Source: Stutzerimonas stutzeri (lineage in GTDB: Bacteria; Pseudomonadota; Gammaproteobacteria; Pseudomonadales; Pseudomonadaceae). From it: a stretch of DNA of 64,000 nt. Positions 59,796-64,000 of the stretch are shown here, piece by piece. A program made the position numbers and the translations under genes. The notes below the pieces were generated by a model that saw only the letters and a program-made list of their open reading frames with translations, had not been told where the DNA came from and ran no database searches. The stretch is taken from assembly GCF_024448715.1 (NCBI RefSeq), contig NZ_JAMOHZ010000002.1, positions 372,001 to 436,000 of the forward strand. Reading direction: 5' to 3'. Every line of letters starts with the position of its first letter. Position 1 is the first letter of the stretch.

Positions 59796-60944
59796 ATGCT
59801 CAAGAAATTCTGGCTCTGTTTGGGTAGCTGGATCGGCAAAATCCTCTTGCTGGCTCTGGCCTTAGGCCTCGGCGGCTGGCTGATCGGCAGCCTGTTCTAT
59901 AGCTGGAAATTTTCCGGCCCGGTGTCACGCGAGGAACAGATTCCTGTCACCGAAAAAGCGGACACGCAGACCATTATTGCTGACGCAATCCGGGTCGTCG
60001 AACAACACCGGGACAACACCCGGGTGCTACGCGACGCGCACGCCAAAGCGCATGGTTGCCTCAGGGCGGAGGTTTCCGTCCGCGGGGACATCGACAGCGA
60101 CCTACAGCATGGCGTCTTCAGCCAACCTGGACATAGCTGGCAGGCCTGGGTAAGGCTTTCGAACGGCAATGCTTATCCTCAGTTCGATCGCGTCCGTGAT
60201 GCTCGAGGCATGGCGATAAAGCTGCTCGACGTACCGGGACAGAAGTTGACAGCGAACCCGGCTCACGCCGCTGAGCAGGATTTCGTCATGTTCAATCACC
60301 CCGCATTCTTCGTCCGCGACGTAGCCGAATACCGGAGCAATTTCGCTGCCCAGGCCGAGGGCAAGAAAGTGCTGGCATTCTTCCCAGGCTGGGATCCCCG
60401 TCACTGGGAAATCCGCCATCTGGCGATTGCGCTGAAAACCCTATCGCCAGCGCCCGACAGCCCAGTGGCGACCACCTACAACTCGGTAGCGCCGTTCAAG
60501 CTTGGTCCGCTGAATATCAAATACCGCGTGATACCTGCACCGGAGAACTGCCCGGCTTATCAATTACCCGAACAGAACCGCGACCTACCCAACTTCTTGC
60601 GCAGCGCGCTCTACCAGCAGCTTTCGCTCGACCAGACGCCCGCTTGTTTCACCTTGCAGGTACAACGGCAAAACGCCGATTTCTACATGCCTATCGAGGA
60701 CCCCAGCGTTGAGTGGGACGAGTCGATCTCCGCTTTTGAGTCCGTCGCGGATATCCGCCTTCTCGCTCAGGATTTCGACAGTCCGGCGCAGAATATCGAC
60801 TGTGACAATCTCTCCTTCAACCCTTGGCATTCACTTCCTGAGCATCGACCAATCGGCGGCATCAACCGCTTGAGAAAAGCAGTGTACGAAGCCATCAGTG
60901 CTTACCGTCTGGACCGCAACGGCGCCTTCCAAACTGACCACTAG
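59796..60944 (+). CDS. Membrane-anchored catalase-like haem protein
   Basis: The 382-residue protein has an N-terminal TM helix (about 14-37) and a reduced catalase fold. AHGCLRAEVSV around residue 85 corresponds to the distal His segment, FVMFNHPAFFVRD to the catalase Asn/PVFFIRD segment, and a Tyr-containing C-terminal helix (RKAVYEAISAYR) could supply the proximal ligand. It lacks the length of a true monofunctional catalase (about 480). It follows the di-haem protein by 57 bp, almost certainly in one operon; peroxidase or hydroperoxide chemistry in the periplasm is inferred. Confidence 0.78.
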   Translation: MLKKFWLCLGSWIGKILLLALALGLGGWLIGSLFYSWKFSGPVSREEQIPVTEKADTQTIIADAIRVVEQHRDNTRVLRDAHAKAHGCLRAEVSVRGDIDSDLQHGVFSQPGHSWQAWVRLSNGNAYPQFDRVRDARGMAIKLLDVPGQKLTANPAHAAEQDFVMFNHPAFFVRDVAEYRSNFAAQAEGKKVLAFFPGWDPRHWEIRHLAIALKTLSPAPDSPVATTYNSVAPFKLGPLNIKYRVIPAPENCPAYQLPEQNRDLPNFLRSALYQQLSLDQTPACFTLQVQRQNADFYMPIEDPSVEWDESISAFESVADIRLLAQDFDSPAQNIDCDNLSFNPWHSLPEHRPIGGINRLRKAVYEAISAYRLDRNGAFQTDH

Positions 60945-60982
60945 TACTGCAACTCTTGGAGGTTGATGGCCTCGGGCCGGCT

Positions 60983-62179
60983 TTAGGCCTCAACACCCAA
61001 CGGCAGCAGGACCCGGAATAGCGCGCCCTGACCCTCTTCGCTTTCCACCTGAATATGACCACTGTGGGCTTTGACTATCTGCTCAGCGATGAACAGACCA
61101 AGCCCCAGTCCGGCGCTGCTTTCGCTGCCTTCGGCGCGCTCGAACTGGCAAAAGATCCGTTCCAGACTCTTCTGACTGATTCCAATGCCTTGGTCACTCA
61201 CTTCGATGCAGGCCTCAGTCGATGTGGCGCTGATATTGACTTGCACGGGCTTGCCTGCGCCGTAGCGCATCGCATTGGTCAGCAGATTGGCCAGCACCTG
61301 CTCGATGCGAAACTCGTCCCAGACGCCGAATATCGGCTCCGGTCGCTGGAACAACAGCGTGCAACCGCTGGCTTGCATCTGCGGCGCAAAGTTTTCCACC
61401 ACGCTGGCCACCAGCTTGCCCAGATCAACGCGGATGGGCCTGATCGATAGCTTGCCGGTGCGAATGCGTGACACGTCGAGCATATCGTCGATCAGGCGGA
61501 TCAGGCTCTGGACCTGCCGCTCGTCCTTGTCGACCATCTGTCTCAGCTTGTCTTCACTGAAAGCGGCGAAGTTGTTCCGTCCGAGCTGCAACTTGCGCAG
61601 CTGCACTTCAAGGATGAGGGTGTTGAGTGGCGTTTTCAGCTCATGGGAGACGATCGACATGAAGTCATCGCGCATACGCACCGCACCTTCCAGCTCGGCC
61701 TTGGTGCTACGCAGCTCGTCGAGCAGGACCTCTTGCTCGCGACGGCTGCTTTCGAGCGCCTCGAGCTGGCGCGCCATGCGCTTGCGGTTGCGATACAGAT
61801 CAACGAACACGCTGACCTTGCTGCGCACCGCATGGGTATCCAGCGGTTTGTGCATGAAGTCCACGGCACCGCTTTCGTAGCCTTTGAACGCGTAGTTGAG
61901 CTCGCGGCCCGCGGCGCTGACGAAGACGATGGGAATCTGCTTGGTGCGCTCGGTGCCGCGCATCAGCTCAGCCAGCTGAAAGCCATCCATGCCGGGCATT
62001 TGCACGTCGAGGATGGCCAGCGCGAACTCATGCTGCAGCAACAACTCGAGCGCCTGCTCCGCTGATTCGGCCTGATGCACATGGATGCCCGGCGCCTTGA
62101 GAATGGCATCCAGCGCCAACAGATTCTCCGGCAGATCATCGACGATCAGCAGATTCGCTTCATCGGTTTGGTTGGGCAT
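60983..62179 (-). CDS. Receiver-histidine kinase hybrid (REC-HisKA-HATPase)
   Basis: The 398 residues begin with a receiver domain (LLIVDDLPENLLALDAIL, phospho-Asp in AILDVQMPGMDG near residue 57, Lys in MHKPLD), then a coiled coil (about 130-170), a dimerisation domain with the H box SHELKTPLNTL near 177 and a HATPase domain with N box LANLLTNAMRYG and G box GLGLGLFIAEQIV. No membrane segment, so it is cytosolic and acts within a phosphorelay. It is the last gene of a four-gene minus-strand operon, 3 bp after cheB. Confidence 0.92.
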   Translation of the reverse strand: MPNQTDEANLLIVDDLPENLLALDAILKAPGIHVHQAESAEQALELLLQHEFALAILDVQMPGMDGFQLAELMRGTERTKQIPIVFVSAAGRELNYAFKGYESGAVDFMHKPLDTHAVRSKVSVFVDLYRNRKRMARQLEALESSRREQEVLLDELRSTKAELEGAVRMRDDFMSIVSHELKTPLNTLILEVQLRKLQLGRNNFAAFSEDKLRQMVDKDERQVQSLIRLIDDMLDVSRIRTGKLSIRPIRVDLGKLVASVVENFAPQMQASGCTLLFQRPEPIFGVWDEFRIEQVLANLLTNAMRYGAGKPVQVNISATSTEACIEVSDQGIGISQKSLERIFCQFERAEGSESSAGLGLGLFIAEQIVKAHSGHIQVESEEGQGALFRVLLPLGVEA

Positions 62180-62182
62180 GGG

Positions 62183-62785
62183 TCACTCCAGTTCGCGCAA
62201 CAGTCGATGAATATCGCGCAAGGGCAAAATGTAATCCGGCGCAAAGCGCTGGAGTGCGGCCAAGGGCATGGTCTGAACCTCGGCTTCGCTGGGCTCCTGG
62301 ACGATAGCGATGCCGCCGCCCCGTTTGATCGCTTCGAGGCCGGCCGCGCCGTCCTCGTTGGCACCAGTCAACAGGATGCCGGCGACGCGCTCGCCCCAGG
62401 CATCGGCCGCCGACTCGAACAGCACATCGATCGAGGGGCGGGAGAAATGCATCGCATCATCCTGGCTGAGCGACAGGGTCAGGTCCGCCTCTACCAGCAG
62501 GTGATAACCAGGCGCGGCGAAATACAGAGTCGCACCGCACACCGGCTCTTTGTCGGCCGCTTCCTTGACCTTCAGTTTGGTCTTGCGCCGGAATATTTCG
62601 GCAAGCTGCGTCGGCCCGCTGGGCGGAACATGTTGCACCATCAGCAGCGGCAATCGGAAGCTAGCCGGCAATCCGCTGACCAGAACGCTCAGCGCGGCCA
62701 GCCCACCCGCCGAAGCGCCGATAACCACGGCATCGATCGGCCGAGTAGGCGAATAGGAAAAGGCACTGGTAGTCGCATGGCTCAT
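62183..62785 (-). CDS. Stand-alone CheB-type methylesterase
   Basis: The 200-residue protein is only the CheB catalytic domain, with no receiver. The triad is visible: Ser in IGASAGGLAAL, His in MVQHVPPSG and Asp in LTGANEDGAAGL. It overlaps cheR by 4 nt (ATGA). There are no chemoreceptor or CheA genes in view, so it likely forms a signalling module with the adjacent CheR-like protein and hybrid kinases, not a classical chemotaxis pathway. Confidence 0.92.
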   Translation of the reverse strand: MSHATTSAFSYSPTRPIDAVVIGASAGGLAALSVLVSGLPASFRLPLLMVQHVPPSGPTQLAEIFRRKTKLKVKEAADKEPVCGATLYFAAPGYHLLVEADLTLSLSQDDAMHFSRPSIDVLFESAADAWGERVAGILLTGANEDGAAGLEAIKRGGGIAIVQEPSEAEVQTMPLAALQRFAPDYILPLRDIHRLLRELE

Positions 62786-63600
62786 AGCTTGCGGAAAATC
62801 CTTTCCTGCTTGTCGAATGCCTCGTAACGATCGGCATAGCCGGAGAATTCAACGGTTTCCTTGCTACCCAAGCCGAGAAAGCCACGATGGCAGAGGGAAT
62901 CATGAAATAGCCCAAAGGCTCGGTTCTGCAGCGGCTTGTTGAAATAGATCAGCACATTGCGACAGGAAATCAATTGAGTCTCGGCGAAAACGCTATCGGT
63001 CGCCAGACTATGGTCGGCAAAGGTCACCTGTTCTTTCAAAGACTTATCCATGATCGCCGAGTCATAAGCGGCCGTGTAGTAATCGCTGAGGCTGTGCCTG
63101 CCGCCGGCGCGCTGGTAGTTGGTCGTGTACTGCTGTATGTCGCCAATATGGAAAATGCCCTGGCGCGCCTGTTCCAGCGAGCGTGGATTGATGTCGGTGG
63201 CGTAGAGAATGGTGCGCTCCAGCAGGCCCTCTTCCTTGAGCAGGATCGCCATCGAGTAAACCTCTTCGCCCGTGCTGCAACCGGCTATCCATATTTTCAG
63301 CGACGGATAGGTACGCAGCACCGGAACCACCTGCTCACGCAACGCCAGGTAATAACTGGGGTCACGGAACATCTCGCTCACCGGGATAGTGAGAAACTGC
63401 AGCAGCTCCATGAACGCCTGCGGATGGTAAAGAATCTTACGCTGCAGCTCCGAGATGTTCTCGCATTGCATCTGTCGCAGCGCCAGCAACACCCGGCGCT
63501 TGAGCGAGGCACCGGAATAGTCACGGAAATCGTAGCTGTAGCGCAGGTAGATCGCCTCAATCAGCAGCTTCAGCTCGATGGCTTGGTTGCGATCCGGCAT
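62782..63600 (-). CDS. CheR-type glutamate methyltransferase
   Basis: SAM-dependent methyltransferase of the CheR fold. The ATG at 63600 begins 1 bp after the preceding stop (TGACATG) and gives 272 residues, as usual. An N-terminal helical domain (to about 80, ending in the SEMFRDPSYY substrate loop) precedes the SAM domain with IWIAGCSTGEEVYSMAI, ATDIN and ISCRNVLIYF. It overlaps cheB by 4 nt. Confidence 0.94.
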   Translation of the reverse strand: MPDRNQAIELKLLIEAIYLRYSYDFRDYSGASLKRRVLLALRQMQCENISELQRKILYHPQAFMELLQFLTIPVSEMFRDPSYYLALREQVVPVLRTYPSLKIWIAGCSTGEEVYSMAILLKEEGLLERTILYATDINPRSLEQARQGIFHIGDIQQYTTNYQRAGGRHSLSDYYTAAYDSAIMDKSLKEQVTFADHSLATDSVFAETQLISCRNVLIYFNKPLQNRAFGLFHDSLCHRGFLGLGSKETVEFSGYADRYEAFDKQERIFRKL

Positions 63601-63601
63601 G

Positions 63602-64000
63602 TCACAGCAGCTCCACTTTCGGCAGCCAGACACGGATCAGCGAGAACAGGCGGTCCAGATCGATGGGCTTGGCCAAATAATCATTGGCGCCGGCGCGCAG
63701 GCAACGGTCCTGATCGTCCTTCATGGCTTTCGCAGTGACTGCGATGATCGGCAGCTTGGCGAAGCGCGAATCCTTGCGAATTTCCTGCATCGCGGTGAAA
63801 CCGTCCATCTCCGGCATCATGATGTCCATCAACACCAGATCGATATCCTCGACGTTTTGCAGCTGAGCGATAGCCTCGTGGCCATTGCGGGCGATTTCGA
63901 TCAGCGCGCCCTTCTGTTCCAGCGCACTGGTCAAGGCGAAGACATTACGCACATCGTCGTCGACCACGAGAACCTTGCGGCCCTCGAAGGCCTTTTCGCG
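63602..64000 (-). CDS. C-terminal receiver domain of a hybrid sensor kinase, cut by window edge
   Basis: The frame is open from the window edge to the stop at 63602. It encodes 132 residues: [20 protein letters not shown], phospho-Asp in [13 protein letters not shown], the switch Thr/Ser in [12 protein letters not shown] and Lys in YLAKPID. The absence of a start before the receiver and the leading [11 protein letters not shown] are typical of the last receiver in large HAMP/GAF hybrid kinases. The kinase portion lies outside the window. First gene seen of the kinase-cheR-cheB-hybrid operon. Confidence 0.88.
   Translation of the reverse strand, partial: REKAFEGRKVLVVDDDVRNVFALTSALEQKGALIEIARNGHEAIAQLQNVEDIDLVLMDIMMPEMDGFTAMQEIRKDSRFAKLPIIAVTAKAMKDDQDRCLRAGANDYLAKPIDLDRLFSLIRVWLPKVELL

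Overview
The window reads as a high-GC chromosomal segment of a Pseudomonas-type gammaproteobacterium, most likely the Pseudomonas stutzeri (Stutzerimonas) group. The gene order waaP-waaG-waaC-waaF-ilvE-glnE / aceE-aceF / dipA-msrA at the left, and acyl-CoA dehydrogenase-nhaP2-mscK-selO at the right, is the order I recall for the P. aeruginosa PA5008-PA5023 stretch. Between the two halves sit about 24 kb that I recall elsewhere in P. aeruginosa (fadE-type genes and the biotin operon, PA0500-PA0508 region) or not at all (a carotenoid cluster). The species call and the synteny are from memory, not a search.

Layout. 1-4025: LPS inner-core operon on the minus strand. 4105-8019: ilvE and glnE. 8020-13010: pyruvate dehydrogenase E1/E2 with a twin-palindrome operator region in front and a strong terminator behind, followed by a (CTCAAGC)n heptamer array. 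13119-17180: a small secreted protein, the c-di-GMP phosphodiesterase dipA, and msrA. 17254-17370: an unannotated GGA-rich small RNA (RsmY/Z/X type) with a perfect GacA upstream site. 17584-24750: three acyl-CoA dehydrogenase paralogues with a diguanylate cyclase gene lodged among them and a PsrA-type operator in front. 25086-30024: a mini flagellar-rod-like protein and bioB-F-H-C-D, with a BirA-type operator in the divergent bioB/comF gap. 30108-34004: comF, srkA, rlmJ and a nitronate monooxygenase.

34102-41568: a complete carotenoid pathway. idi-crtX-crtY-crtI-crtB form one minus-strand operon, crtE is divergent and crtZ convergent. Together they predict zeaxanthin glucoside(s): isoprenoid isomerisation (type II Idi), GGPP (CrtE), phytoene (CrtB), lycopene (CrtI), beta-carotene (CrtY), zeaxanthin (CrtZ) and glucosylation (CrtX). 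A perfect 8+8 bp palindrome lies in the spacer of the predicted operon promoter.

41688-50342: a fourth acyl-CoA dehydrogenase, a K+/H+ antiporter, an MscK-like channel and SelO. 50561-57653: an orphan type VI secretion module with a sigma54-like promoter: hcp, vgrG, DUF4123 adaptor, VasX-like membrane-active effector and a two-TM immunity candidate, the last four overlapping. 57867-60944: a large di-haem cytochrome c peroxidase-like protein and a membrane-anchored catalase-like protein. 60983-64000: a receiver-histidine kinase, stand-alone CheB, CheR, and the 3' end of a hybrid kinase in one minus-strand operon. I saw no tRNA, rRNA, insertion sequence or CRISPR array.
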